In this document: one piece after another, positions 10,997 through 23,121 of the stretch
Position numbering within the stretch: the stretch's first letter is position 1
How the letters are laid out: every line of letters starts with the position of its first letter
NCBI GenBank assembly: GCA_900073065.1
Contig: FJOG01000036.1
Location: 31,585-91,694, forward strand
Direction of reading: 5' to 3'
DNA: 60,110 nt
Source of the DNA: Phialocephala subalpina
Lineage: Eukaryota > Ascomycota > Leotiomycetes > Helotiales > Mollisiaceae
Notes under the pieces: generated by a model
Database searches by the model: none
What the model was told of the DNA's origin: nothing
What the model saw: only the letters and a program-made list of their open reading frames with translations
Made by a program: the position numbers and the translations under genes

Positions 10997-13147
10997 TTAC
11001 AGATTACCCCGAAGCCCGGTCCAAAGAGGCGGATTTCGAGTGCGGTAATCAGCAAAGATTTCCCGATCCGGCCGTTGCCCCCCCACAAGGCACTTGCCAC
11101 AACAGCCAGCCACACTGGGACCGACGTCTCGGACGTATGAGATGAAGCAATACGCGGAGCAAGAGGGTAAGGTCACGGCCCAACAATTCCACCTTGTAAG
11201 TTTCTCGGCCGCAATTCGCATTCCTGTTCCGCCGCACGCCAAGACATCTCGACCGGGGAAATCGGGGGGCAGTCGGGAACGGCGGAATGTTTGCGATGCG
11301 CAACAAACATGCAAGAAGATTTGAACGGAACGCCTTGAGAAGTCTCAATTGGTTAAGGGAGATGTTTCAGATGGTGAGAAGGCGATGCCTGTTTGGATTG
11401 TGGTGATTGAATTTGGTGGCTGAGGAGAGGAGAATGTTCGGAGTCCTTGCGGTGTCCCGATTTTTCCGCGGGCTTGGAGCTGTTGGTCTCGATTTTCAGA
11501 GGCACTGATTCTAGACCCGGCCGTATCGAGCAGTCGTATGGAGTATATCGAGAACGGATGAGAGTTGAGCCTTCCACTTCAGCTGCGGATGAAAAGGTTG
11601 AGTGTAAGCACGAAGCAGGCACAATCAATCATCCCGATATCCCCGCGTCCGCTCATGCCACATCTCGCTGCAGGTCAGCTGATTCGGCGACTTCTTTGCA
11701 CAGACGGCGAGTTCTCATCTCGTCAATCTCAATACTTTCGACGGCGGAAAGAACGATGGGTGAGATTCAGATGGATCCAAGTGTGATTGAGATTGAGATG
11801 AGATGAAGTGAAGGAAGTTCGTCCGCCTCATACGGCCGTCGGACCCCGAAGCCTTGGCGTTCGGCGCCTTTTCTATCGGATTTAAGACTTCGGCCCCCTT
11901 TCTTCCCCTTCTTTCTCGCATTTCACATCCAACCCCGTCTTATCTTCTCATCAACATCTCCAATCACGAAGTCGCGATTGGGAATCAGCGAGAGAATGAA
12001 GAGGGGAAGTGAGACTCAAGTGAGATTGTTGCACGTCGCACTTCGGCGCCGAACGGACGAAGGATGTCGCCGAAGAGACCGAAGAGGCTTCAATTGGAAG
12101 TTTATGAAGAATGCGAGATAACCTTCGGTGTCTTGAACGAGTATATGGGTGGTGTCGGCCGAGAGTCAAGCGTTGAGATAGGACCGAGTACGAACGGTAG
12201 AGGAGGGGTTCGGGGCCGACGGGAGCGAAGCGGAACCGCGATATTGAGCGAATGATGGGAGCTTATGTCGATGGATTCGCGGGTCCATGTTCGATTCCTC
12301 GAGTTGCTTGAACTCTTCTGCATTTTCTCTCAAACTGCTTACTCGACCCAGCGATTAAAAAGCGGGTGTCCTGCTCGGACATGGGGTCGACGCGGGTCAA
12401 TGATCGAGGTACATGCATCTACCAAGTACCCCCCGCAGAACGTCCATGAGACCCGCCGAAAGCGACTCTGGGTAGTGCCCCATACTCGTCACACCTCTGT
12501 CTCCTCACACAACTCCCAGATTCTCAGAATGAGAAGGGCTGACCTCGCTGCGGGGTCCGAGGGAGTAGCCAGCGGAATGGTCGGCGCTATCATCGAGTGT
12601 TGTGGAAATTTCTGCCTCATGTCAAAGATATCGCTTCACTTTCTTTTATTTTTCCTCTCGCTGATTGTTCGTCCTGTGGCAGCTTCGTAAGAAGTCACAA
12701 TCTGGACCTGGAGGCAGCCTTGACTCCACGGGGTGACCTGAGCTTTGCAGTGACTTTTCGGAGGTATTCCCTGTATATCTAGAGGAAAAGACTCTAACGG
12801 ACAACACATGCTTGTTTCGACGACGAGGAAAGTTATTTGTGTCAAATCCAAGCATGAGCTTTCGTTGTACGTCGCTGTCATGCACAGTCGCTATGGCTGC
12901 GTAACGTTACCGTCAGCCACTTCTGGTCGGCTGCCAGACTCCAGTCGTTTTGCTTCAGGTTAGCAGACGGCTGTAGATTCTACTGTGGCGACTGGCTCGG
13001 CTAGGAGTTTGATTTGGCTCTGCCAGAACATTTTCAGCGATATGCAGTAAAGGTTTCTTAGTGTCTGCGATGGAAGGGAAATTTGACTCTCTCTGCTTAG
13101 CAATTTTCGTTTTCAAATGTTCTTCCTAGTGCCGCGCTTTGAGAATA
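10997..13147. other. Gene-poor region with scattered core-like words
   Basis: About 2.1 kb with small overlapping frames on both strands and no recognisable family. It contains an inverted core-like word at about 11293-11312 and a direct one at 12026-12044. The plus-strand frame at 12265-12690 (about 140 codons) ends in a hydrophobic stretch but has no other support. I make no gene call. Confidence 0.45.
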
Positions 13148-13391
13148 CTTTGTTGCATGTCGCAGTCTCTGTAGTCATGCCGCACAGCAATCTTTAACTT
13201 TAACCACTTCGTAACCACGCCGCCCATAGCCACGCCCACAGTCACTCAGCCCATAGCTAGCCAGTTGACACTTTTGGCTCAGGCCGGCCGGCTCAACAGC
13301 TAAGAGCTCAGCCAGAGTACCGTACGCCAGCCAACCGCAACTATTTTGCCTTATTTGATGGCTCAGCCAGGACTGCGACGTGCAACAAAAG
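13148..13391. mobile_element. Candidate 244-bp nonautonomous element with ~20-bp terminal inverted repeats
   Basis: The left end, CTTTGTTGCATGTCGCAGTC, at 13148-13167 matches the reverse complement of 13371-13391 with one substitution and one extra T. The interior is GC-richer than its surroundings, contains many GCC/CAG-type words and encodes nothing. I see no clear target-site duplication, so the boundaries are provisional. The terminal repeat is the same core that is tandemly arrayed at 10153-10996, which suggests the array derives from ends of this family. Confidence 0.5.
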
Positions 13392-13957
13392 CTGTTCAAT
13401 GTCCCAAAATAGAAGAGAGGTTGGTCCGAAAGTGAGCAGTAGTAACTGCAAGAGGTCAAAATCAAGGACGGAAACTTGCAAAAGAGAGAAAGTGAGTAGC
13501 AGCAGAGCTCCCCTCAATGGGCCGAGCTTGGGCTTTGGTCGTCTCGGTGTTTGCCAGACAGAGTCAAGAGACACCAGAAGAATATCATTTTGATCAGTTG
13601 CAACGCAAGGCCGCAATACTTAAAAAAAAAATTAGCTGCAGATCACTCCACTAACTTCTCAACGGCCTTAAACCTGCAGTAAGGGGTCAAATGTGATCCT
13701 TCCAAATTTTGAAGCTGCCTTTGGCGACGTTCAGGGTGCATTGGGAGCGCACGACTGCGGAAGACTCCCACACGGACTCGCTTCTCAAATCCAGTAGCTG
13801 TGTGATTTCGAAGGGTGTAAACGGAGTTGATTCTTCTAAATCTACGTGAGAAGTCCTCTTATGGAAGGAGCTTCGAACTAGCTGACAAAGGAAACGTGGT
13901 GTCACGTGCTGGATATCACAGCAGGGTTAAACATTCTTTTGCAATCATTCTTGCATG
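13392..13957. other. No gene seen
   Basis: About 560 bp between the inverted-repeat element and the broken HET gene. It holds an A-rich run near 13621-13631 and short frames only. The part near 13957 is presumably the 3' flank of the minus-strand HET relic. Confidence 0.5.
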
Positions 13958-15383
13958 TCACCCCAATTTAACGTCAATTTCCTCCAGGGATAACTGTTCC
14001 CATGCCTGCTTCTCCACCCGCCCAAGACCTTTCCGATATGCAATTCCATCCTGCCACTCGATCCACAAGACAAAGTAGAATTCGTAAAATTCCGCTTGCT
14101 TTGGCCGTTCCTCGCAGTGCCATTCGGGGACAGTTGACCATGCATATCCGCCATATCCAGATATGCACTTAGGAAATGCTTTGTTGGGCAATTTTCCGGT
14201 AGCGATAGCAATGAGCTCGAACCTCAAATCCTTCGAGATGGCATCAGGGAGCATTAGTATATCAGTGGGAGCTATGAAAGGAAGGCGAATAGCACCTCTC
14301 CAGCGACCGTCGTCATCTACCAAGGAAACGGTGATGTATCCGACATTCATGTTTTCAATAGGCGTGTACTCAATAGTCAGGTCCTGACCGACCGCAGTGC
14401 CAATATTTAACCAGCCTCGCTCGGCCTTGAAAAACAGATATTGCGAAAATTGCTCTTTGGTCAGTCTTCCCTTCCTGATGCTTGTTTGAGGAAGGGCAAT
14501 AGGATATCGAAATTCAGTGGATTGAATAGACTCGTGGGTGTAGTAGCTTGTGCTATCTTCTTCGTCCCTCGACCAGCTTTGGGGTAGTTCGTTGACCCAT
14601 TGTGAACGGCAAGTGTGAAATTGATTCGCAATCGGTATGAGCTTAGTGCAAGCTTGATCTTGTTTGAACCAATTCACGATACTTCCCACCTCGCAATCGG
14701 ATGAAAATGTTACGTTACGATGTTGAGTCTCGTCCAAGAAAACGTGGTCCATACTATTCTTCCACCAAAACAGGTCCAACCCGCACTCTTTCCATCCTAG
14801 GAAGGACCAACTTGGAATTCCCTTGCACTCTCGTCTTTTTTTAGGGGGGGGGTTCGATCATGGCCACGGCCCACGCCAATGTCCCAGAGCAAGTAGATGT
14901 CGAAAAACAACTCCGGGACGCCGCACACAAACCCGCCTACAGAGACGTGTTCCATGACATTGATTAAGCCGGCGATGGCGTTGATGGCATCATAATCGTT
15001 GGTCATTTCCCGCTCGCCGTTACCATATTCCCGAATAAGATCACACCACCTCCTCATATCTGGCCATTGAAAGTTCAAGTTTTTGAACCCGAAATATGCC
15101 CAGTCAGAAACCACTTCTCCGTGTGTCTCTACCCAGCCCAGTTTCTCCGAACTTTTCTTGTGTCTCTCAACCCAATACTGGCTTGAACATCCCCACGCAA
15201 TGTTACCGCCAATTTCCCACGCGTCGTCAGGGGTAAATGGAGGAAGGGTGAGTGTAGATTCAACTCTAGAGATCTCGGCGAGCTATGGATCGTCAGTTGG
15301 ATATGTGGAAGCGATGTGACCAGGACCTGCAGGGGCTTTGGAAAGAGACCAGATCTTTCGCTTCGCTTCTTGACCGCAACCAT
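13958..15383 (-). pseudogene. Broken HET-family gene (C-terminal part), frameshifted at a 9-nt C run
   Basis: Read on the minus strand. From ATG 15383 a short exon, ending near 15325, may splice through a 44-nt gap to an open frame running to the TAG near 14797. That frame contains the middle region of fungal HET proteins (WCDLIREYGNGEREMTNDYD, then an LFFDIYLLWD-type motif). The characteristic SWSFLGW block and the rest of the C-terminus, ending in YRKGLGRVEKQAWEQL, continue in another frame from about 14840 to 13958. The frame changes at nine consecutive C residues (14844-14852 as G on the plus strand); one extra base, or two fewer, would restore it. No splice pair explains it. The N-terminal HET signature is absent. 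The first ~30 residues instead (TLTLPPFTPDDAWEIG) resemble the start of UPF0303/HbpS-like proteins, hinting at a chimera (weak inference). Confidence 0.7.
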
Positions 15384-16024
15384 GATGGCAGATTAGGGGA
15401 GACGAAAAATAACCAACACGTACATTTCTCGAGGGAGAAGAGAGTGGTATCACTGCCGGCATGCTGTGCTTTGAAATTCCGAAGCTGTAATCAAGGTATT
15501 TATAGATTCCAGAAGCAAAAGTTATCTTTCGGAAACAAGTCTGCTGTGTCGCTATTCAGTTATCGATAGAGACCTTAAGTACCTTATATGGAAGGGCCCA
15601 CGGAGACTGTTATGCTATGCACTGCACGTCCTAGAAGCGGAGTTATATTAATCAGTACCAAAAGATGATAGTTAGTAGCAGTCATAATATCAATGTTACA
15701 TGAGAGAATACATCGGGCGTAAAAATGAGTCCACTTCGTAGCAGGAGGCATCACAGTGGCCGATGTGACATGAGAAACCTAATCAATCGTGAGAGACAAG
15801 CTGATTTAAACAAAAAGGTGAGATCGCAGCATAATTCATATTTATCACGTTGCTACTTATGTGGTTACGTGATACCTGTCCGGCAATAAGCACATGTAAC
15901 GTTTATGATCGAGATAAGGTGCCGTGGGCACGCACCCGCCAAACCCGCCCGCCGTTTATCAACAACCCAGCTGGCGATTGCACCAGTTCTGACTCTCTTA
16001 CCTCGAATTCGAGGCGGCTGGAGG
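15384..16024. other. No gene seen
   Basis: About 640 bp of AT-leaning sequence with no coherent frame. It would contain the promoter of the broken HET gene if that gene were once functional. Confidence 0.5.
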
Positions 16025-16857
16025 GGTAGCTGGCACTGCCTCTCTGGTGAGCACCTGCTGTGTATACCCTTCTCGTGGCCAGAGTAGAGGAAGACAGCTT
16101 GTGCAGGTAGGTTCGAATCCTGCGGCTACCAACCCATCATGCTCAAGATAACAGCGTGGTCAGTCGGACGATGGATTTGCGAGTTGCGATGGCAACCTCG
16201 AAAGAGACTGCGACTCGATCTCGGATCGCCCTTAGGGCCTGACAGTTCACGCGCGGCTCCGGTCATAGTGGCAGATAGGATTATGTTGATGCGATCACGG
16301 GCGGTGGTTAGCATAAGAGGAAGGTAGCTATAGTGAAGCGTTCTTGCAAGCCGGCAGCAACTCCTTAGGGTTTTCCTACCTCAACACAGCCTCGATCGGA
16401 TCACCTAGATCTCAGATGAAGTAACATAACCCACAGTACAACAAAACATACTCAGAGCACACGCAAGTCTGGGGATCTTGGGAAGCATCACCGCCTCCTG
16501 CACCTCCAGTCCGATCCGACCGATTCTTCAGCAGAGTTGCAACATGCTTCATTGTGGCCGTAGCCCACCAAGTATCTAAGTACCGCAGACACAGGAGGAC
16601 AATTGGTCACCAAGTTAGAGCCATATACCAAAGTCACAGACAAAGCACTTCTGTCAACGGATATGTTTATATGCGTAGATAGAAGCCAGACCGCTCAGTA
16701 GAGGAGGTTGCTGGTTACACGAGTGTGATGAAGTGAGGTGCGTTTACCGTGGTAGACGCAGTTCGGCAATTGTTGCCAAAGCTGGGCCATTCCGGCATAG
16801 CCGTCCAAAGGGACGGCTGGAACCGTGTATGAATAAATCAATCAATCAATCAATCAA
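16025..16857 (+). mobile_element. Candidate retroelement remnant: tRNA-like head and LINE/SINE-type 3' tail
   Basis: At 16111-16120 there is a perfect RNA polymerase III box B (GGTTCGAATCC), followed by CCTGC and then GGCTACC at 16124-16130. GGCTACC pairs with GGTAGCT at 16025-16031, as in a tRNA acceptor stem (106 bp overall). The D- and anticodon arms are poor, so this is tRNA-like rather than a confident tRNA gene. At 16800-16817 a 7-bp stem GCCGTCC/GGACGGC with a 4-nt loop is followed by (AATC)n at 16834-16857. A 3' hairpin plus short tandem tail is typical of fungal LINEs and their SINE partners. Whether head and tail belong to one element is unknown; 833 bp is long for a SINE. Confidence 0.35.
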
Positions 16858-17302
16858 ACCTCGAATTCGATGTTTAAAATCAGAGAATCTGCCTACCTTT
16901 CTACACAGCAACAAAAAATTCTCCCGAATTGGAACCTTTCCTCTGATCCTATGCTTCAAAGCGATTCCCATCTCTCGTATCAAGAATGGCCACTTTCCAT
17001 CGAAGCCCAAAAGCCAGAGACTTGGAGGGTAGCAGCCCAGAACCCTTCTGCGAATAGGAAAGGGGTCTATAGGCACTGCGAAAAACATGTTTCGTGCTTG
17101 AACACTCCCAGCGCTTCTCTGCCGAGGTCGCAATTCGCGCTACTGAATAAGTTTGAACCATTCTTGATAGCAGCAGATTCTGACTGTGTACAGCACATGT
17201 GTTCAATTATCAATTCAGCTTAACAATGGTAGTAATGGTCAATTGCTCTGATTGTGTACTCAAAGGATTGCCTGCATTTCCCGAATAATTGATCATTATT
17301 CA
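16858..17302. other. No gene seen
   Basis: About 440 bp between the AATC tail and the 3' end of the SDR gene. Overlapping frames occur on both strands and none is supported. The SDR 3' UTR and terminator should lie at the right edge. Confidence 0.5.
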
Positions 17303-18378
<1,076 letters not shown>

Positions 18379-18708
18379 GGCTGGAATTTGTATTGTCACG
18401 AGTGCAACGTCGTGGGCGGCGATGTGACACCTATAAAACTGGCAATCGAGTATTTCGATTTGTGAGGAGGTAGAGGAGGCTGTCTGATCTTGCAATTGAC
18501 CATCTATCCTATCCAGAAATATGATACAATAACTGCTTGCAGACTTTATTCTTTTACGAAAGTGGGTTGGTAGATGACTGAGGTACCTTTGTCGTATTTA
18601 CAACGTGACCTCGAAACCGCTGTAACCTTCGGCTTTAATCGCTCGGTTGGCACCTACTCGCCCGATTCCTTACGTAATCGAGCGATTACATGTGAAAGTG
18701 AGTTTCTC
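18379..18708. other. SDR promoter region
   Basis: About 330 bp upstream of the SDR start. It contains a perfect palindrome, TAATCGAGCGATTA, at about 18676-18689 that could bind a dimeric regulator; this is untested. No gene is present. Confidence 0.4.
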
Positions 18709-18828
18709 CTACGAAGGGCCGGTTAAAAGGTATTGAGCCATGGTCCGAGCTTTCCTCTCCCAAATACTTGATTTTTAGCAGTTAAAATCACGTGCATGGC
18801 TCAATACTTTTTAACCGGCCCTTCGTAG
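18709..18828. mobile_element. 120-bp MITE, Tc1/mariner type
   Basis: Terminal inverted repeats of 34 bp (18709-18742 and 18795-18828) differ at one position; the outer word is CTACGAAGGGCCGGTTAAAA. The TA dinucleotides at 18710-18711 and 18826-18827 fit a TA target-site duplication, giving repeats that start CGAAGGGCC. The interior is about 52 bp and noncoding. One substitution between the ends suggests a fairly recent insertion. Confidence 0.8.
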
Positions 18829-19850
18829 CTGGCTGGGGTTGTCCCACCTGGGGTACATTTAAGGTTAGCTTTAGCGTGGTTCGGCAAATGGCAAGCGGGC
18901 CGTCGTATCACTTTCGACGGGGCTGACATATCACGTGCATAACGCGTGAGGGTATTGCGCTTCCATCTTTAGCACGAGAGCATAGGAAGTGTGCGTCTCT
19001 TCTCTTTGATTCCTAGCTACTACCAACAAGTCAACATGCCTTGAATTGCATCAGATGGGGCGCACCTAGTAGTATTTTAGGTCAATTTGATTAGGTCGAA
19101 CCTGGCTACTTATATCCATTTGCTATCCAATTGTGAGGGCTTGGGTAAAGATATATATCCAATTCTAGACATAAGACGTAGTACGAAGAGGAAAAGAAGT
19201 TTACAAGCAAAGATCTTGAAAAAGAGATTATGGATCACGTGATATGGTCTATAATACGTGGTCCTATTAAATTAATAAAATGATAATATCGTGAAAATGA
19301 TAATAATATAAGTATTATATTACTATAAAAATATAATATTATATATAATTTCAAAATAATAATAAAAATTTATATTTTAAAAGAAATTAAATATTAATAA
19401 TTATTATTTGGAATTAAATTATTTTTTATTTTTTGAATTTTGAATAAATATTATTAGAATTTTGTAATATATATTTAATATATATTTATAATAAATTTTT
19501 ATATTAATTATAATAATATATAATAATTTATAATAATTCGAATTATTATTTAAAATAAATTTTAATTTTAATTATAAATATATATTTAATATAATAAAAT
19601 TATATAAATTAATATAAATAAAAAAAGTTTTATAATAATAAAAATCGAATATTTAAAAAAGAAAAAGTATTTTAATAAGGAAAAATTAATATATATTAAA
19701 ACGAAATATTATTTATATTAATACAAATTAAATAATTATTAAAATCGATCGATTAATAAGAAATTAGTATATTATTAAGCGTTTTAATAATAATATTTAG
19801 TTATATTTTAGAGAAGAATTTGGATTGATATATTTGGTTTAAACTCTCGA
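18829..19850. other. Intergenic DNA grading into an extreme AT-rich tract
   Basis: 18829-19240 is ordinary noncoding DNA. From about 19260 to 19850 the sequence is almost entirely A and T, with TA-rich words and stops in every frame. This is the usual look of a RIP-mutated transposon. It leads directly into the transposase relic at 19851. No gene is visible. Confidence 0.6.
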
Positions 19851-20617
19851 ATGTTAACTCTACTAAAAAGGGTATTGTTGATATATAGCATACCAAAAAC
19901 TATACTTAACTCTTGCTCAAGTAATTACTCGCTTTATTTGGATTATAATATATATCTTTTGGATGGTAGAATGGTTGAAAGTACTATAGTCGATGAAGTT
20001 ATATTCCTCGTTAGAAGCAAATTTGCAAAGGAGAAGGTCACTAAAATGAAGACAAACAGATACTATGAAAACTGTATTTAATATCAGTTTCACCGCGGTT
20101 ATACAACTGCTATAAATGCTTGGAGAGCAATTGGATATGGCTATAAAAGTCCGCTGTTATTCATTAATAGAACAAGAAAGAAGGGAGCTTTCAAACAAGT
20201 CGATTATTTTGCTTAGATTCTCGAGCATTACATATAACTTATTCTAGAAGCTTTCGCCTTTATCACATGCACTCTCCAGCCTTCTATAGAGCCATTGTTT
20301 ATGGAAGATAGAAACTCTACTCATGGTCATAAATCAACTACTAATTGCTGCTAACGGCTCCAAACAAAACATGGCATTATACTTATGCTTTACCCATCTA
20401 CCTCACCCGACATGAATCCCATTGAGAAGTGCCAGCGTTGGATTAAACAAACCCTACATAGACGGCAGCACTAACCTATGACTAAGGCAGAGATAAAGTC
20501 CGCCGTAATTACTAGAAGAATGGGATGCTATACCCCAAGAATGGATAAATAAGCTGATTTTAAAGCAAGAGCATTGGGTCAATGTACTAGTGAAGCGCCA
20601 CGGGTAGTCAACTCCTA
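19851..20617 (+). pseudogene. Tc1/mariner transposase relic
   Basis: Conceptual translation in shifting frames shows the C-terminal half of a Tc1/mariner DDE transposase: a GHKSTTN-like word, then YPSTSPDMNPIEKCQRWIK, then MTKAEIKSAV, then EEWDAIPQEWINKLI and a final VLVKRHG stop. Several in-frame stops (for example TGC TAA CGG and CAC TAA CCT) and at least one frameshift near 20515 inactivate it. SPDMNPIE is the usual third-acidic-residue neighbourhood of the family. The upstream part, 19260-19850, is too AT-mutated to read. Confidence 0.8.
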
Positions 20618-20691
20618 ATTAAATTATCAGTTAGACATGCAATTGATATTCTAAGCTGGTTGATGCCCTGAGCGCACGGGCCCGTCCACCC

Positions 20692-20938
20692 GGCTCGTTC
20701 TCTCCACAGGAGAAAAAAATGGCGGGTTTTGATACGCGAGAACACCAAGACTTGGAGTGCTCGGCGCTTTACGCTCCAAATTTAATGCGGCTTTAGGGAC
20801 TACTGCGAAAATAGCTAGAGTATATGCGCATAAAGAAATATTGTTAAAAATATTAATTGTGTATTGACGATATTGCAGATTTGTCGAGTTTGGATACTTT
20901 GACAAAATCGGCCACTTATTTCTCCGGTGGAGAGCGCG
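20692..20938. mobile_element. MITE-like element with ~35-bp imperfect inverted repeats
   Basis: Left end at about 20696-20730 (…CTCTCCACAGGAGAAA…, then TGGCGGGTTTTG); the reverse complement of about 20903-20938 reads …CTCTCCACCGGAGAAA…, then TGGCCGATTTTG. Around 28 of 35 positions match. Each end also contains a small internal hairpin (TCTCC/GGAGA). The interior is noncoding. It lies just downstream of the mariner relic and could be a nonautonomous relative. The boundaries and target duplication are not certain. Confidence 0.5.
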
Positions 20939-21787
20939 TTATGGTAGCCTAAATTTTAGCGATGTTCAGGGTGTTGACGCGGCGCGATGACATCCCTCCT
21001 CACTCACTCATTCATTCTGCATATCTCCAAGTCACGATTCAATGAGCCCAAGCGAACGCCGTGTCAATCTCTCAATTTAAACACTCGATCTCGAGTTGTG
21101 TTCTCTGGCAGACGAACCGGAATGCATCGCGACATCTTCCGCAGACGCTCACCACAGCTGGGCGTTGGTGGCGGTGGCTTCTGCAGAGTCCTGAATACAT
21201 AGTATTCTTTCTGCAGTAGTTTGAAATACACCCCAACCGTTCAAGTGAGCAGCTCCTCTTCCCTTGACAGAGGGCTTCCAATTGAAATTTGGTGCATATG
21301 CGTGTTGTCGGGTGGCAGCCAGAACAGGGGAAGATGATACTCGGGAGTCAATCAGTGTTGTTTGTTTCCAGCCACCGTACCTGCACACTGACGAGAACGG
21401 GTGGTTGCAGGCTTTCGCGTGCTGACCTGGCGAATCCTTCAAGCCCCAAGGCTCTCTGTAACCCCACGCAAGCAGGGAACAGTCACGGCTTAGCATGAGG
21501 CTCTCTCTCGAGTGGGGAAGGTCCAACGACAGCCTAATCTGAGAATGTAGCGTCATCTTCAAATTGTTCTGAATTGTTTCCACAAACTTTGATATTGGGA
21601 AAGAGAGGGCAAGATCTAGATATTGTGGACGCCACACGTTCTCAGTCTCTTCACGAGTTCTGGTGTGCATAACTTCGTCCCCTTCGCCAGGCTGCTGGAG
21701 TGACAAGGCTCTGATGCTTTTCAGAAGTGTACCGTTCTGATATAGGCCGCGACCGACAATTGTTCCGATATCTTACGGGTCCTCACG
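20939..21787. other. Upstream region of the RBR ligase gene
   Basis: About 850 bp. A minus-strand frame at 21149-21706 (about 185 codons) is the longest but has no recognisable domain and overlaps plus-strand frames of similar quality, so I do not call it. The 5' leader and promoter of the gene at 21788 should lie here. Confidence 0.4.
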
Positions 21788-23121
21788 ATGGGATCGTCGC
21801 TCTCTAAAGTCTTCAAGCGCAAATGCCAGAACGCTGCATGTGCTCCGGATGGGTATGAATATCACACTCAGGTCAAAGACGTCGAACCCGTGGAACCTCC
21901 GCCTGTAGCCGTCGTTCAACATGGGCAGACGACGGTGGATGATGACGATTCTGAGGACGGGATCAACTACATGCAACGCGCATTTGTACACGATAACGCC
22001 TTCGAGGATGGAGTTTATCAGAATGATGTCTACTACGACGACGAAGACATGATCCGATTCGTATCAGCTCTGTCCTTGGCCGAGTTCAATCAGACACCTT
22101 TGGACACCCAGCCGAAGCAGACCCATCGTCTGCCTGACGCTTTGGAGGAGTTCTTCCTCAGTCTCGATGCACAAGCAACGGGTGGGGCAGGTCCTTCATC
22201 CTCCCAGACTGCAGCCTTTGATCAGACGCCAACCTACGGCAAGACCCCAGCCGCCAAGAACCTGACATCGAAACAAGCAGCGGCGGCGGAGGAGGTACTT
22301 GTTGATCTCTCGCCAACCCAAGAGTGCACCATCTGCGTAGAAGAGAAACAACTCAAGGACTTCCCCCTCGTCACCGAAGCCTGCCAACACCCATCCCAAA
22401 CATGCCTCGTTTGTGTACAGAACTGGCTCGCACGCGAACTCGATAGTACGGATTGGGATAAGATCCATTGCGTGGCTTGCAAAGAAGTCGTTCCATACGA
22501 CAATATGAAGAGAATCATGACTCCCGCCGCCTTTGAGAAGTATGTTTCTCCCTCCGTCTCCTGTCCGAAGAGCCCAGACTGACAAAGTATACCTACAGAT
22601 ACGACCAATACTCCCGCAACTCCCTTCTATCCACCCTCCCCGAATTCCGCTGGTGTATTTCACCAACCTGTAAATCCGGCCAAATCCACGAGAACGGCAT
22701 CGATGGCCCGATCTTCTTTTGCACGGCCTGTTTCTCGAAAGCTTGCGTGATTCATAATGTTGCTTGGCACGAAGGAGAAACTTGTAACGAGTACGATTAT
22801 AGACAAGATCCGACCAAGAAGTTGGAGGAGGAGAAAGCGAGCCGGGTCGAGATCAAGGAGAGTTCGAAGCCTTGTCCAGGTCCGAACTGCAAGGTCAATA
22901 TTACGAGGAACGGAGGATGCGATCATATGAAGTGTGAGTTGAGTCCTCTGCCTTCCTGGGTGAGGTGTGGATGAATGGATGAGGGCTAATCATGTTTAGG
23001 TACGAGGTGCAAGTATGAGTTCTGCTGGGTCTGCTTGGCGGACTACGACAAGATTCGAAAGAATGGGAATTCTTCGCACAGGAAGTCGTGCAAGTTGCAC
23101 ACGGATAATCTGCCAGACTGA
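21788..23121 (+). CDS. RBR-type (RING1-IBR-RING2) E3 ubiquitin ligase
   Basis: Exons 21788-22539, 22599-22933 and 23000-23121 (introns 59 and 66 bp; GTATGT and GTGAGT donors); 402 aa. RING1 has Cys pairs in CTICVEEK, a Cys-His region, CLVC and CVAC. The IBR has WCISPTC, CTAC, CVIH, a further His and CNEY. RING2 is CPGPNC ... GGCDHMKC ... CTRC ... FCWVC. The catalytic cysteine expected by analogy with HHARI is Cys358 in GGC. RBR ligases form a thioester with ubiquitin on RING2 before transfer. The start MGSSLSK fits an N-myristoylation signature (Gly2, Ser6, Lys7), with Cys14 and Cys19 nearby as possible palmitoylation sites, suggesting membrane attachment. The acidic N-terminal ~170 residues look disordered. 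Substrates are unknown. Confidence 0.9.

Noticed and set aside
14844..14900. A short intron explaining the frame change in the broken HET gene
   Set aside because: Possible GT...AG pairs around the C run give only ~35-40 nt and do not restore the needed phase. A homopolymer indel is simpler.
16025..16130. A functional tRNA gene with an intron
   Set aside because: Box B and acceptor pairing are good, but D-arm and anticodon-arm pairing could not be made convincing. Kept only as a tRNA-like retroelement head.
21149..21706. A 185-codon minus-strand gene
   Set aside because: No recognisable domain, odd composition, overlapping comparable frames on the plus strand, and it lies where the RBR promoter should be.
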